A DNA stretch of 64,000 nucleotides. Origin: Cornus controversa (Eukaryota; Streptophyta; Magnoliopsida; Cornales; Cornaceae). The notes beneath the pieces are model-generated. The model was not told the DNA's origin. It saw only the letters and a list, made by a program, of their open reading frames with translations, and made no database searches. The DNA lies in the NCBI GenBank assembly GCA_026545225.1, contig CM048845.1, forward strand, positions 99,891,033 through 99,955,032, in the 5' to 3' direction. The number at the start of each line of letters is the position of its first letter. Position 1 is the first letter of the stretch. The translations under genes were made by a program, and so were the position numbers. Positions 22,568 through 35,200 of this stretch are shown piece after piece.

Positions 22568-24892
22568 CTAAAAAAACCTACGGAGTATTAAAGGCCGAGC
22601 AACCAACTCCTCTTGGTGCTCCAACCCTCTAATAGGCACATCCACTCCTATGAGCCTCATCCTGTAGTCGGCCCAACAATGATTCGCCTGATCCACCAGT
22701 TCTTTCCCTCTCTGACATTCGAGTTCCCATGAATGAGATCTCTTTCTAAGTTCCAAAAACTCTGGCAGTAGCGTTGAACTGTGGTCCATTAGTTGGGACG
22801 AACGTTTCTTCAACTCCTCATAGGCCGCCACAGTTTGATCTCTATCAGCCTGAAGGTGAGCAATCTCTTCTTCGAGTTTTCGTCTTTTCCTTAAGAGAGA
22901 CTCTTGCTCTCTGACCTCAGCATGGGCTAAGCTGGCATCTTGGTTGATGGCATCCATGAGGGATGATTTCTTTAATAACTCGGCCGAGTTATCAGCTCGT
23001 ATATGTCGCCCCATCGTCAATTTAGCAATCAGCTCGTCCAGCTCATTCTCCAAGTTATACAAGTCATCCCTTTGGTCAGTCGTGATATCTGGACTTCTGC
23101 AGATCAGTGAGGCCGCCACTTTTGCTTCGGTGGAACGTGAAGCGACATCGGCCAACGGTAGGCGAAGAATGACGTCTAACTTTGCCCAAGCCACACGAAC
23201 TTCCTTGGCAGATGGCACTTCTATGGTCATCCTTTCTGAAGAAGGGATGCCGCCACTCGTAATGAACTCAACCAAGCTTCGATGGTATGCCTTGAAGGCA
23301 TCGTGAAAATCATCTCTAACTGGGGAGCCCAGCTGCACAGAGGTTAAACTAAGATGAGTATCGGTCAAACCAAGATTGAAATTTATCTGCAAATTCGTTA
23401 AGTGCTTACCTGTCCGGCAAATGTGGAAACTTGTAGGTAGGACTCCACTGGTGCAGATGACTCAACAATAGATTGGTTGTCCTCCTCAATCCCAACTTCT
23501 TGTGGGGCATTTCGGCCTAAAGGGAATACCCTCCCCACAACAATTAGGTTTTGACCAACGGTTTGCACTTCGGTCCTCTGTATTTTCGCAAAGTTGTGCA
23601 AGTATTGATCCTTTAAAAATACAGCAATAAATAACTAGGGTCTGAGGATAAAGTAGTACCTCTATGCCCAATCCATGGAAACTTGTCTGGGGAGGCATCA
23701 CATGGCCAACTTCATCCACCTGAAAGGAGCAAAAGAATGTTAGGCATTACTGCGAATGAAACTCCTAAGGGGCAAAAGAATGGAACTTGCTTGATTGGTC
23801 AAACCATGGCCACCAATAGCACTTGTCTGCGCTTGAGGTGGATGTTCTTGACCAACCTTGGTTTGGTTTGTTTCACCAACCTGAGAAAGATGCGGAAATG
23901 TTAGTCTTTACAATCAATTTCCAAAGTGTCCAAGCGAAAGCAGCACAATACCTGTTCAGCCAACACCACAGCAAAAGGGTTCACCTCAAGACCATCACCA
24001 GCTGATCGGTCTTGATCCACTCCTCTGTTCTCTTGCTCTTCACCCTGCAGGATATAACGAGGATAGAAGTTCAAGACAAGTGAATGCCTATGCAACCAAG
24101 TCCACTAATGGTACCCATACATCCGCGAGTACTTGATCGATTTCAGCAGTGGGACTCTTTTCACCATCTCCCACTGCTCCTCGGCCAATGGTGCCCCCTG
24201 CAGCTTTGACAACCTCAAGGAGAGAGGATACAAATAAGCATCCATACACTTAGTTTCTTTTTGCAAAAACAAGGTGGGATAAATATTTACCTGCTCAGCC
24301 AACCCTTGGCCAATAGGGTTTGATAGTTGCTCAAGTGGAGATAGGTTCTGACTGATGTTAGTTTGGTCAGTCTGTCTCACCTAAACGTATCCACAGTCAC
24401 TAAGTCTACTTAGGAAATATGACCCAAGTCAGCAAGAAGTATAAACCTGTTTGGTCAAATCCTGAACCTTTCTAGTTGGTGCTTGGATTTGGAGAGAGAC
24501 TCCTTGGGCAATATGAGCAGGAGTAACTTGCTCCTCCTACAAAGTAATTTCAACACTTGGAAATAGATAAGGAAAGAAGTAACCATGTTTCGCTAAGGCA
24601 AGACCAATTACCTTTGTGACTTCTTTGCTCGAGCTGTCTTCTATCACCACAGCCGTCTGCTTCTCCTCGGCAAACTCCTTTTGTTTCTTCTTCTGCACAA
24701 TAAATTTGACAAGGATAAAACAAGATTTTACCAACAGTAGAGAGAAGTTATAGAGAACCGTCAAACTTGTACCTGGAGAGAAAGGGGATCTTTCCTTAAC
24801 ATCTCCAGTTCTGATTAGGCCGTCCCCTCTGCTATGGTATCAAGAAAGGGAAGGTTAGGAGAATCTCTCCCTCCCCTAACTGGTACCAAGGG
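22568..24892 (-). pseudogene. Many-exon gene relic with repeated 30-codon exons and coiled-coil C-terminus
   Basis: A chain of phase-0 exons on the minus strand can be read with good GT-AG sites: 24892-24773 (40 codons, one TAA inside), 24692-24612 (27), 24536-24447 (30), 24380-24291 (30), an uncertain exon from 24197 to about 24133, 24044-23952 (31), 23880-23791 (30, with a GC donor), 23719-23660 (20), 23610-23410 (67) and 23332-22568 (254 plus stop). Six end in a Gln codon, with tails such as GLAEQ, VLAEQ, DLTKQ and GLTNQ. The last exon is a long charged helix region (EEEIAHLQADRDQ, YEELKKR), a likely coiled coil. The layout recalls plant-mobile-domain proteins of transposon origin, but that domain itself is missing: upstream sequence is replaced by a transposon. 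One stop and a probable 1-bp shift in the uncertain exon suggest it is not functional. The family assignment is a guess. Confidence 0.55.
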
Positions 24893-25017
24893 CTGTGCAA
24901 TTGACCAAATGGTCAAGTAGGTAAAACAACTAGGAATATTTGCTTGGCTATCAATAGCTAGGCCATAGCCAGCTTAGCCACAAATTTGAACTTAGACATC
25001 CTGGCACACCCGCACAC

Positions 25018-26324
25018 GAGAAAATTATATATGTACCCGTGAGGCGCCCTTTGAACTAAACAAAAGCATCCCTACTCATCCTTTTGAAATGGCATAACTA
25101 ACCTTACTTAAAATGACTAGTTTGCCCTCCCACCACTTTTAAAATTTCTTCTCAATAACCTTCTCTTTCTCTCTCTAACAATTTCACCATCTCTCTCTAT
25201 AACTTATCTCTCTGTGTCAATCTACCTTCCCTTCATCTCTTTATTTTCTCTCCTCTCCTCAGCTACCACCTCCTTTTCTCTCTCACTTCTCCACTCCACT
25301 ATGCCTCCACCCCCATCAATGCTCCCTCCATTGCCATTGCCCAGCCACGATCTCTTCTCTCCCACCACTGTTGTCCCATCAGTAACAAGTCCAACCTCTC
25401 AAACCCAGGACAAGCACCATTTCCTTCAATCAATCACCACTGCCCCAACAACTGCCATAAAAAATCCTGTCGTTACTCCATATTCTTCTCTAAAATTATC
25501 CCTCTAAAGTGCTCTCTCTCTAAAACTCTCTTCCCCCGATCCCTTAATTCATCTACACACCACCATTTACGCCCACAACAATTTAGCAAATATAACTCAT
25601 AACTTCAACTGCCAACAAACTACATGTGTGTATCGTTTCTCTCTCTACATATATACGTAAAAATACACACAAAATACGGAGGATTTTATAATCCTATTTG
25701 GCATTTTAGCTGCACCATATTCTTTGTTATGGCCTTTCACATCTCAGTCAATGCTCCATTAGGGATTTTAGAACCCTAACCCACCACCAGACCCACACCA
25801 TCCACCAACTCAAGTACTCAACATATGACCTACAATTAGGTTGCCTCATTCACTTTTTCCCCTCAACCACCACTAGATCTGGGTATTTTCCGCATCTGAA
25901 TCTCTTTTTGATAGGCATATATGTCACATAGAAAATATCACTTTTAATAGTGCCAGTTCAATGAAGGATTGACATTGGGGTAGCAGGACCAATGCTGATC
26001 GTGTTGGAACAAAAGGTCCTGACACAAATCACCTCCTTTGTTTTAGAGAAAGAAAACACTGTGAGATGTCGTGACTTGGTGGTTGGGGTTGTGTGATTAT
26101 GGAATTGGAGATTTGGCACGTGGTGGTGAATGGTGATGGTGCTGGTCATGGAGGTGAGAAACTGAGGAGAGAAAGAAGTGAGGTTATACAAGGAAGAGTA
26201 AAGAGAGAGAAGAGAGAAAAGTCATTTTTCTTTTTATTATATTGATAATTCTTTTTCTTTTTTTTAATAAAATCATTTGGTACTAGACCTCAAGGAAGGT
26301 CAAGGTAATTTACCCATGAAAATT
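25018..26324. mobile_element. Probable MULE, one clear terminus
   Basis: The right end is CTCAAGGAAGGTCAAGGTAATTTACCC, ending at 26315. Read inverted it is the plant MULE terminus GGGTAAATTACCTTGACC, related to the 21661 element. The left end is degenerate: AAATTATATATGTACCC then GTGAGG at about 25022. The flanks GAGAAAATT (25018) and ATGAAAATT (26316) agree at 7 of 9 bases. The interior has a CT-rich, Pro-coding stretch (25214-25507) with no recognised domain. Confidence 0.45.
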
Positions 26325-26361
26325 TGGACTCCTTAGAGATTTGTAACAATGATAATAGATT

Positions 26362-26478
26362 CTAGGGTTGTAGCCTAGTGGTACTTCCTCACTTTCCAAA
26401 GTAGAAGGTCGACGGTTGATCCCCATAGGGGAAAAAGTGGGTGTGTGGGGGGTTTCTTGCCAAGGTAAAAGAAAAAAA
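26362..26478 (+). mobile_element. tRNA-derived SINE
   Basis: GGGTTGTAGCCTAGTGGTAC carries a polymerase III A-box match (TAGCCTAGTGG). About 40 bp downstream is a B-box-like GGTTGATCCCC. This spacing and start are typical of plant tRNA-derived SINEs. It ends in an A-rich GTAAAAGAAAAAAATT tail. I saw no clear flanking duplication. Confidence 0.65.
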
Positions 26479-26516
26479 TTATATTCAAACAGTTCAATTG
26501 CATACTTATATCTTGA

Positions 26517-26860
26517 TCCATATTCTAACTTGTTAAAGATTATTCAATCAGCAAACAAAGTAATCTTAATGCTATAGGCGTAAAAAAGAAAAGTAACTAA
26601 GCACAACTAAACACATGCAGCTTCCCACACAAGAAACATAATGTGTACATATGGCTAAAAAAGTTGGTGTTAGCAAGCCTTACAGAATCCATATTCTAAC
26701 TTGTTAAAGATTATTCAATCAGCAAACGAAGTAATCTTAATACTATAGGAGTAAAAAAGAAAAAGAAACTAAGCACAACTAAACACATGCAGCTTCCCAC
26801 ACAAGAAACATAGTGTGTACATATGTCTAAAAAAGTCGGTGTTAGCAAGCCTTACCGAAT
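26517..26860. repeat. 172-bp tandem duplication at a TAF12 splice donor
   Basis: ATCCATATTCTAACTTGTTA occurs at about 26516 and 26688, and about 172 bp are repeated with few changes. The duplicated block reaches the exon-4 boundary of TAF12 (26856), so the intron-side donor sequence 'gtaaggcttgctaacacc' (minus strand) is present twice, about 172 bp apart. Confidence 0.85.
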
Positions 26861-29493
26861 CAATGAAGTCGTCAGCAATTTCCAATAGAGGATCTTCAAC
26901 TTTATGATCCAGCTTTCCTCGTGAATCCACCTGAGCACCCAAAAGATGATTATAATGATTAGCTTGGAATTATTTCATATATCAGATAATCAAATTTTAT
27001 TTAAAATATAGAATATTTCCAGCAATCGCCAAATTGGTTATCAAACTGCCAAGTAATCCAATTAATTCTAGATGATCATATTAAATAACAACAGAAACAA
27101 CACGCATTAAGTTTCCCAAACTCGTATAGAAATTTGAAATTTTTCCAAGAACTAGTCTTGATCTGTCACAATTAATCCCAAATTCCAGATCATTCTGTAA
27201 CTAAAATTCAAAACTCAAAGTTGTAATTAAAATATGCATATTATGGGGAAGAGAAGTAGTAAAATGAAATTTGTATGAAGGACCTGTGAAACCAAATCCT
27301 GTATCTTTCTCTTCCCAAGAAGTTGATTACTTGCTTCTGTTCCTTGGCTTGAACTACCCCCCGGTGTAGTTGTTCCAGATGCAGTAGCATCTGGCTGTGA
27401 TCCTGTCAAGCTTAGAGATTTTTGGCCAGTAGCTACAGCCATCGTGGGAGACTGCAGCTGTTGCTTATGCAGAAGCTGTCGTTGTGGTGGTGGTTGTTGC
27501 TGCTGTGGCTGCTGGTGCAACATTGGTTGCTGCTGTGGCTGCTGGTGCATCATTGGTTGCTGCTGTGGCCTCTGGTGCAACATTGGTTGCTGCTGCTGTA
27601 CCAGATGGGATACCTGATGTGGGTTCAAGGCCATAGAATTTTGGTGCATTGGAGAAAATGAAGCCAGTTGCTGTTGCAAAAGTGCCTGTTGCTGCCTCTG
27701 ATGTTGAAGAAGAGAAAAAGGAGAATTAGGACCAGACATTGCTGGCATTTGATTTAACCACTGTTGCTGCAACAAAGGATTCTGCATCATAGCTGGTTGT
27801 CCATTCTGAGCCAACCCAGGTAAACGAGGATTCATTAATGATGACGTTGCTAAGCTTTGAGCCCGTAGTTTCTAAAGAAAAATAGAATGTTAAAAATCAA
27901 CTACACGAAAACAAATGAAAATACATATACAAGAAAACGAACATGTTAATACTGCATGGCTATCTAAACTCACTCTGGAAATCCAAATAAAATAATAAAG
28001 AGCTAAGCCTTCCGAACAGCATATTGAATAAGTCCACAAAAGGCTTCCAACATCTCACAACTTGCACATTACTATGCTACCCGTCAAAACAAAATGGGAA
28101 CATTGTGTTTAAAATAGCATTTTCACCTAACATTTTTTATGACGGAGAAATACATTAGGTCATTTCCTAGTAAAGCCCAAGGGAGATTAGCAAGCTATTA
28201 ATATGCTCAACTTCGGCTAAACAATGGTAGAGAACATTTGAAAAGAGCACGTTCTCCTCCAGTTGTCCTCAAACCAGTTACTGCCCTATTTTAAATGTCC
28301 TAGATGGCATCAATATAACCAAATGATACACCATTTTTTTGGGGAATGCCAGATTGCCCCCTATAAGAGGCCCTAATTGGACATCTAAATCCTTCATGTC
28401 CAATCTTTATGTACGCTATGAGCTTAAATGACTGCCTTAAAGACACAGAGAGTACCTATACTTTACTGCCTAGGCGCTCATTTACAGTTTACACTACCAC
28501 AAAGAAGAGCATGAGGAACCTGTTATGTGAGAATTTGACAGTTTAATCCAAGTACAAAACAAAAATGTAAAATAAAGAATAATAATAATAGATAAAAACA
28601 TACCTGAGTCAAGCTGAGTGGAGTGTGTTGTGACAATTGCTGCTTTATTTGACCCGGGTTTATCCGTTGCTGGCCATACGCAAGGGACCCATTTGCTCTA
28701 ACTTGTGAGCTCATATTAAGAGACGACCCAATTATCTCCATTGCTTGCATACCTTGGAAAGGCTGTCCAGGAGAATTACCCAGATGGAACAGGGACCCTT
28801 GGACTAAGCCCGTTTTCTGCCTTGACTGCACTCAAAGTAAGGATCATTTTCTTAAAAAGATATGCACACAACATTCACTATGTAAAAACACATACAAATT
28901 AAGAGAAAGCTAAAAAAATTGACTACTCTAAAAACTGAACTGGCAATTATCATTCAATCCAATAACAAGTTACAATGTGCTACTATCAACAAAGCAAATC
29001 ATACCGGTGCCAACAACTGTGACTGCAAGTTGAACTGAGAACCCGACAACATAGGCAGTTGCCCCTTCTCCCCAATCAACGCAGAACTTGCCCAATTGCT
29101 AGTACCCATCTGACCTAATTGTTGTTGACGCTGCTGTTGAGCACGGCCACCGCCACCGAAATTCAGCTGTCCATAAACCCCCACTTGCTGCCGCATCACG
29201 CCCGGATTTGAGGCGACACCGTATTGCTGCTGCTGCTGCATCTGGTTCTGCTGAATTTGGTAACTCGATGTTGTCATCAAACTGTTCTGTTGCTGCAATT
29301 GTTCCTGCTGCTGTAATTGTTGTTGAATCAGTTGTTGTTGTTGGGGTTTTTGTTGGTAATCCAATCCAACGGTTGGCGTTGTGATTTGATGTTGTTGTGA
29401 TGGGGTTAAGGGCATTTGAGGTAAAGGTGGGGATGAGATTTGTTTTGGGATTTCAATTGACGGGGAGTGAGATAGGTTTGAAGGAGAGGACAT
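26856..29493 (-). CDS. TAF12: TAF12, TFIID/SAGA histone-fold subunit (3' exons not found)
   Basis: TAF12 pairs with TAF4 (or ADA1 in SAGA) through a histone fold and works in RNA polymerase II initiation in the nucleus. Four phase-0 exons fit: 29493-29005 (163 codons, ATG with MSSPSNLSH), 28825-28604 (74), 27871-27284 (196) and 26930-26856 (25), with GT-AG introns. The first three encode the long Gln/Pro-rich N-terminus typical of plant TAF12. It includes a repeat of about 12 residues, built on [14 protein letters not shown], in exon 3. Exon 3 ends with the conserved [15 protein letters not shown] and exon 4 carries [20 protein letters not shown] and DFIDS, the start of the histone fold. The remaining fold (normally LAKHR..LHLEK) is not seen anywhere downstream on this strand. 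So either the next intron leaves the window or the gene is truncated. Confidence 0.85.
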
Positions 29494-29734
29494 GATTGGG
29501 TTTGATCGGTTTTGAGGGATCGATTCGATCGTGTTGGTTGATTGAATTGGTTTGGGGGCGATGACGAACTCACACGCATTTTCTTTCTCTGTTGGGCAAC
29601 TGAGGAAAACGAAAGGATTGTTATATTGTGATCCACTATGTAATGCACAATGTGAGCGGCTGAAGAAATTGTTAACAAATGAAAGTGGGCGGTGAGTGAT
29701 TGGTGAATAGAATTAGTGTGGCTATGCGTGGATG

Positions 29735-29785
29735 ATAGACACCAAATTGAGAAGCCGGGAGACATCTATATATACCACACTACAC
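29735..29785 (-). promoter_or_regulatory. TAF12 core promoter
   Basis: On the minus strand GTGGTATATATAGATG (about 29761-29778) is a clear TATA box, roughly 270 bp upstream of the ATG at 29493. A start site about 30 bp further on would leave a leader of about 240 nt. The long upstream ORF that starts at 29765 begins too close to the TATA box to be transcribed. Confidence 0.6.
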
Positions 29786-29799
29786 TCTATATGTGAGGG

Positions 29800-30800
29800 T
29801 GTAGTTAAGATTTTAAAAGTTTTGAGAGATATTTTTTTAAGTGACAAATTTATATGAATTCATAAATTTTTATAGACTTTTGTTATAAATTTTTATTAAT
29901 TTGTGTAAACTTTTATTTGATACTTTGATGAATTTTTATGAACTTGTATTAATTTCTTTGACATATTTTATTTATTTGTATCATTGAATTCTATTTTTGC
30001 ATACAAGTAAACTAATAGCGCTCGAAAGGTAGATATAATGCAAAATGGATAATTATCAGATATATTGTTTAAAAATTATTGTGTAGTGTAAATATCTCAA
30101 AAAATAGCGAAAATAATAAAGTAACTCACTTGATGAACACAAATTGCATATCAACCATTTCTCAGACTTCAATCACACATTATGAAAAAAGAGAAGAAAA
30201 AAAAAAGGTACAGACTTTACATATAGGGTTTAGGTTAAATCATTAGATAGATAATTGGAGAACTTTGAACCTAAGTTATATTGGATTATTAATTGAACTT
30301 CATGATCAATCTTTAAGGATTAATCCCTAACAAAACAGTGTAGAGGGATTAATCCTCCCATAGTGCGAGATGTTATTTAGTTTGTTTGAAAGCTCAAGTT
30401 TTATAAGTTTTTCTAATCTAATAGGAAAGGAAAGAATACGAGAAGAGAGGAAAAAAAAATCAAAAAAGAAAAAAAGAGTATACCTTGAGATGGAGAAAGG
30501 TTATTCGTATTTTACAAGGAAAAAAAAGTCCACCAAAATCTATAGGGGAAATGTTGAATTTGTTATGGGCTTCAGTATTTATAACTTTCACCTTCAAATC
30601 CACCAAAATCCTTCAAAATACTGTTTGAATACATCTAGACTTTTGTAAACTTTTTAAAATTTCTAATTGAATACCGTTAGATTTGTACATCCAAATATTA
30701 TATTTGAATGTTAAACAACAAAATAAAAATAATTATACTTAGAAAATAAACAGAAGTAGGAAGTTAAATAAAACAAACAATTATCTACCAACTTACAGAA
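29800..30800. other. AT-rich intergenic stretch
   Basis: Upstream of TAF12. Only low-complexity sequence and short chance ORFs, including a Lys-rich one at 30370-30648. No domain or terminal repeat was recognised. Confidence 0.4.
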
Positions 30801-31068
30801 TGATTGAAATTAAATTGAATTCGAACCTTGTGTAAACACAATTTCCTTAAAACAAATTTGCTCCCTTTTAGTGTTTAAGGTGATGAACAATTGTCTCTCA
30901 AGATAGAACGGATTTACAATTCTAAAGAGGAAGCACTTCAATCTCTAGAATCCTTCAAACACAACTTGTGCAGTACTCGAATTGTATATATATGTAGAGA
31001 TAGATGATATGAAATTATTGTATCAATTTTGTTATGCATGTCTGGCTATATATAGAGTCAATGGTGAA

Positions 31069-31260
31069 CAGACATGTCTATTCGTGAAGAGTCATACCTA
31101 TTCCAGAACAGACATGTCTATTCGTGAAGAGACATACCTATTCCAAAATAGACATGTTTATTCGTGAATAGACATACCTATTCCAGAATAGACATGTTTG
31201 TTCGTGAAGAATCATAACTCTTCCAGAATAGTCATGTCTATTCTTCAGATAATCACCACT
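31069..31260 (-). repeat. Tandem repeats in the copia LTR
   Basis: A unit of about 53 bp built on ACAGACATGTCTATTCGTGA followed by AGACATACCTATTCCA recurs about 3.5 times. It lies upstream of the LTR TATA box, in the U3 position. Repeated U3 motifs act as enhancers in tobacco Tnt1/Tto1-type copia elements, so a similar role is possible here. Confidence 0.7.
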
Positions 31261-32225
31261 TAAAGCCACGTTTGGTTGAAGGATTTTACTAATCAATTCT
31301 TCATTCAATAACTAACGATTTTTTACAAAATCGTCCAACAATCCCCCACATGAATGAAATTGATTGGATTTCAATGTAAATGAAAATGATAATGCAGACA
31401 CTAATTCGATTACAATTGAAAAATTACTGCATCGGGTTAAGTAACCTAATGGCCTTGAACTTGCCCTAAAGAAAGACTATTAGATTTACATAACTAATCA
31501 GTAGACATGACGTCTTTGAACAGTCAGCTGTTAATGTAAACCAAGATAATAGAATTCACACAGTATTTCTTCAAACACGGTTGGTTCTCACGGTTGTGTT
31601 TATTTTTGCCCTGAACACCTCTTGGTTCCGTGAGTATTTTAGAGAATTAAGCCTTAATATTCTCATAGAAGCGGCCCCTTCTTACTCACGTAGGTGATCT
31701 CTATGAAAAGTATCCTGCAATACTTTACTTGGACATTTTTCAAGATATAGAAATCATTAAAAGCTTAACTTACTCTAGTTTTCGCGGCAGATGTGCACTG
31801 TCTCATCATAGGAATGGTTAGGAGTAAATATCTCCTCAGTGCTTACTGAGTTCTACATAGTTCAATTTGCCCTTTGAACTTAGATCTTAGGATCTCCAGT
31901 CAGCTAGGTTGGGTTGCCAATATAACGACTCTTATTAAAACATAGGCTTTAAACCCATTCCCTTCGATAAACTTTCTATTTGCTCTCATGACAAGCCTTT
32001 TGTAAACGGATCCGCAATATTATCTTTTGAATTTACATAATCAATTGAGATAATTCCATTAGAGAGCAATTGTCTAACGGTATTATGTCTTCATCGTATG
32101 TGACGTGACTTACCGTTATACATATGACTTTGTGCCCTTCCTATTGCTGATTGGCTATCGTAATGTATACATATAGCAGGCACAGGTTTTGACCAATTTG
32201 GAATATCCTCTAAGAAATTACGAAG

Positions 32226-35200
32226 TCATTCTACTTCTTCTCCAGCTTTATCTAAAGTTATAAATTCAGATTCCATTGTAGATCTAGCAATACATGTTTG
32301 TTTTGAGGATTTCCAAGACACGGTTGCACCTCCAAGAGTAAAAACGTATCCACTTGTGGATTTCGAGTCTTTTGAATTAGATATCCAATTCGCATCACTA
32401 TACCCTTCAAGTACAGCCAAATATCTTGTGAAGTGCAAACCATAGTTTTGTGTATATTTGAAATATCCCAAAACTCTTTTTATAACTTTCCACTGTTTTT
32501 CTCCTGGATTACTTGTAAATCGACTAAGCTTACTCACAGAGTATGCTATGTCAGGTCTAGTGCAATTCATGACATACATTAGACTGTCAATTATACGAGA
32601 ATATTCTAATTGAGATATGTTTTCTCTAGTATTTTAAGCGAGATGAAGATTTGCGTCTACTGGTGTCTTTACCGAACTAATATTATACTTCTTGAACTTA
32701 TCAAGTATTTTTCCAATGTAATGAGATTGAGACAATACAAGTCCATCTGATATTCTAGAAATTTTGATTCCTAGTATAACGTCTGTAACACCTAAATCTT
32801 TCATATCAAATCTACTAGATAACATATGTTTGGTAGCTTTAATTATATCAATGTTGCTACCCATAATTAGCATATTATCAATATAAAAACAAATTATGAC
32901 ATATCCTATTTGTGTGTTTTTAACATATACATATTTGTCACACTCATTGATTTTAAAACCATTTGACATCATTGCGTTGTCAAATTTTTCATGCCATTGT
33001 TTTGATTTTTGCTTTAATTCGTAAAGAAATTTAACAAGCTTATATACTTTCTTTTCTTGTCCAGGAGCAATAAACCCTTCGGGTTGTTCCATATATATTT
33101 CTTCATCTAATTCACCATTTAAAAAAGCTATTTTTACATTCATTTGATGTATTTCAAGTCTATTTAATGATGTATTTCAAGTTCATTTAATGATGCTATT
33201 GCAATCAACATACGAATGGATGTGATTCTAGTTACTGGTGAATAAGTGTCAAAATAATACAATCCTTCCCTTTGCTTATAGCCTTTGGCAACAAGCCTAA
33301 CTTTATATTTTTCTATTGATCCATCAATTTTCATCTTCTTTTTGAAGATCCATTTGTACCCTAAAGGTTTAGAACCAGGTGGAAGATCCACCAATTCCTA
33401 TGTATGATTTTGCATGATAGATTCAATTTCACTATTTATTGCTTCCTTCCAATAAGAAGCTTCGGGAGAGGACATTGCTTCCTTGAACGTTTGGGAATCA
33501 TTTTTCAACAAATATGTTAGAAAATCTGGTCCAAACGACCTTGACGTTTTTGCCCTTTTGCTACATCTAGGTTCATCCAAAATAGACTTTTTGTCTATGG
33601 TTTCATGATTATTACTAGAGATAGCATCTAAAGGCCTCTTTAGTGAACTTGATTCACGAGTCATGTTATACGGAAATATATTTTCAAAAAATGAAGCATC
33701 TCTTGATTCAATAATTGTATTCACATGTACGTCAGAAATCTCAGATTTATATACAAGAAATCTATAAGCACTACTATTATTTGCATAACCAATGAACACA
33801 CAGTCAATAATTTTTGGTCCTATTTTAACCTTTTTAGGTTTAGGAACTGCTACTTTTGCTAAACACCCCCACACCCTTAAGTATTTATAGTATGATTTTT
33901 TATTTTTTCATAATTCATAAGGTGTCTTGTGTGTTTTCTTATGAGGTACCTTATTGAGAATATAATTTGCTGAGAGAATAACTTTCCCCCACAAATTCTG
34001 GGGTAAACCATAACTCAACAACACAGCATTCATCATTTCTTTTAATGTTCGATTTTTGCGTTCAGCAATTCCATTAGATTGAGGTGTATAAGGAGCGGTA
34101 GTTTGGTGAATAATTTCATGTTCTGAACAAAACTCCTCAAAAGGTGCTTCATCTTCACCACCTCTATCACTTCTTATTGCCTTTATCTTTGTGTTAAGTT
34201 AATTTTCAACTTTATTCTTGTAATATTTGAACACTTCTATGGCCTCATCTTTGCTTCTTAGCAAATACACATAACAATATCTTGTGCAATCATCTATAAA
34301 TGTAATAAAATATTTTTTTACCACCTCTAGTTTGCACAAACTTTAAATCACAAATATCATTGTGAATTAAATCTAAAGGTCCAGTATTTCTTTCAATGGA
34401 ATGAAAAGATAATCTTGTTAATTTAGATTCCACACAAGTTTCACATTTGTGATTACGATCAATATCAAACTTAGGCAACAATTCTAAGTTAATTAATCTA
34501 CGTAAAGTATCATAATTAACATGTCCCAATCTAGCATGCCAAATATTAGAAGACTCGAGCAAGTAAGCAGAAGAAATAATATTATTCTTATTAATAGACT
34601 TCGGTACAACAGTCATTACATTCATCTTTAAAAGCCCTTCAGTCAAATAGCCCTTTCCTACAAACATCTCATTCTTAGTGAAAACAAATTTGTTAGACAC
34701 AAAGACCAATTTGAACCCATTCTTACTAAGCAAAGATCCAAACAATAAATTCTTACGAATATCAGGCACATAAAGCACATCATTGAGAGTTAATTCTTTG
34801 CCATATGTCATTTTCAGTATCACCTTCCCATGTTCTTCTACTTTGGAACTAGAAGAGTTGCCCATGAATAATTGTTCTTCATGTTTTATAGGTTTGTAGG
34901 TAGAGAACATCCATTTGTTTAAACAAATATGGCGCGTAGCCCCAGTATCCACCCACCATTCCTTAGTGTTTCCCACTAAATTACATTCAGATATAACTGC
35001 AGAGAGATTCATATCAACAACATCAACTGAGAGATTATCAAATTTTGTCATGTTTACATGAGCGTTCTTTTTATTGAAGTGTTTTGGCTTGCGACATTCG
35101 TTTGAACGATGTCTAGATTTGCCACAATTGTAACACTTGCTTCTGAATTTATTAGATACTTGTGAAAGACCTGCACCTTCATTTTCCTCTTATTATTTTT

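Noticed and set aside
25214-25507. Ser/Pro-rich ORF
   Set aside because: CT-rich low-complexity sequence inside a probable MULE. No homology recognised.
27422-27661. Plus-strand Leu/Trp-rich ORF
   Set aside because: It is the antisense of the TAF12 Gln-rich repeat (CAG/CAA runs read as CTG/TTG).
29406-29765. Minus-strand 119-codon ORF upstream of TAF12
   Set aside because: Its start lies right next to the TATA box, so probably untranscribed, and it overlaps TAF12 exon 1 in another frame.
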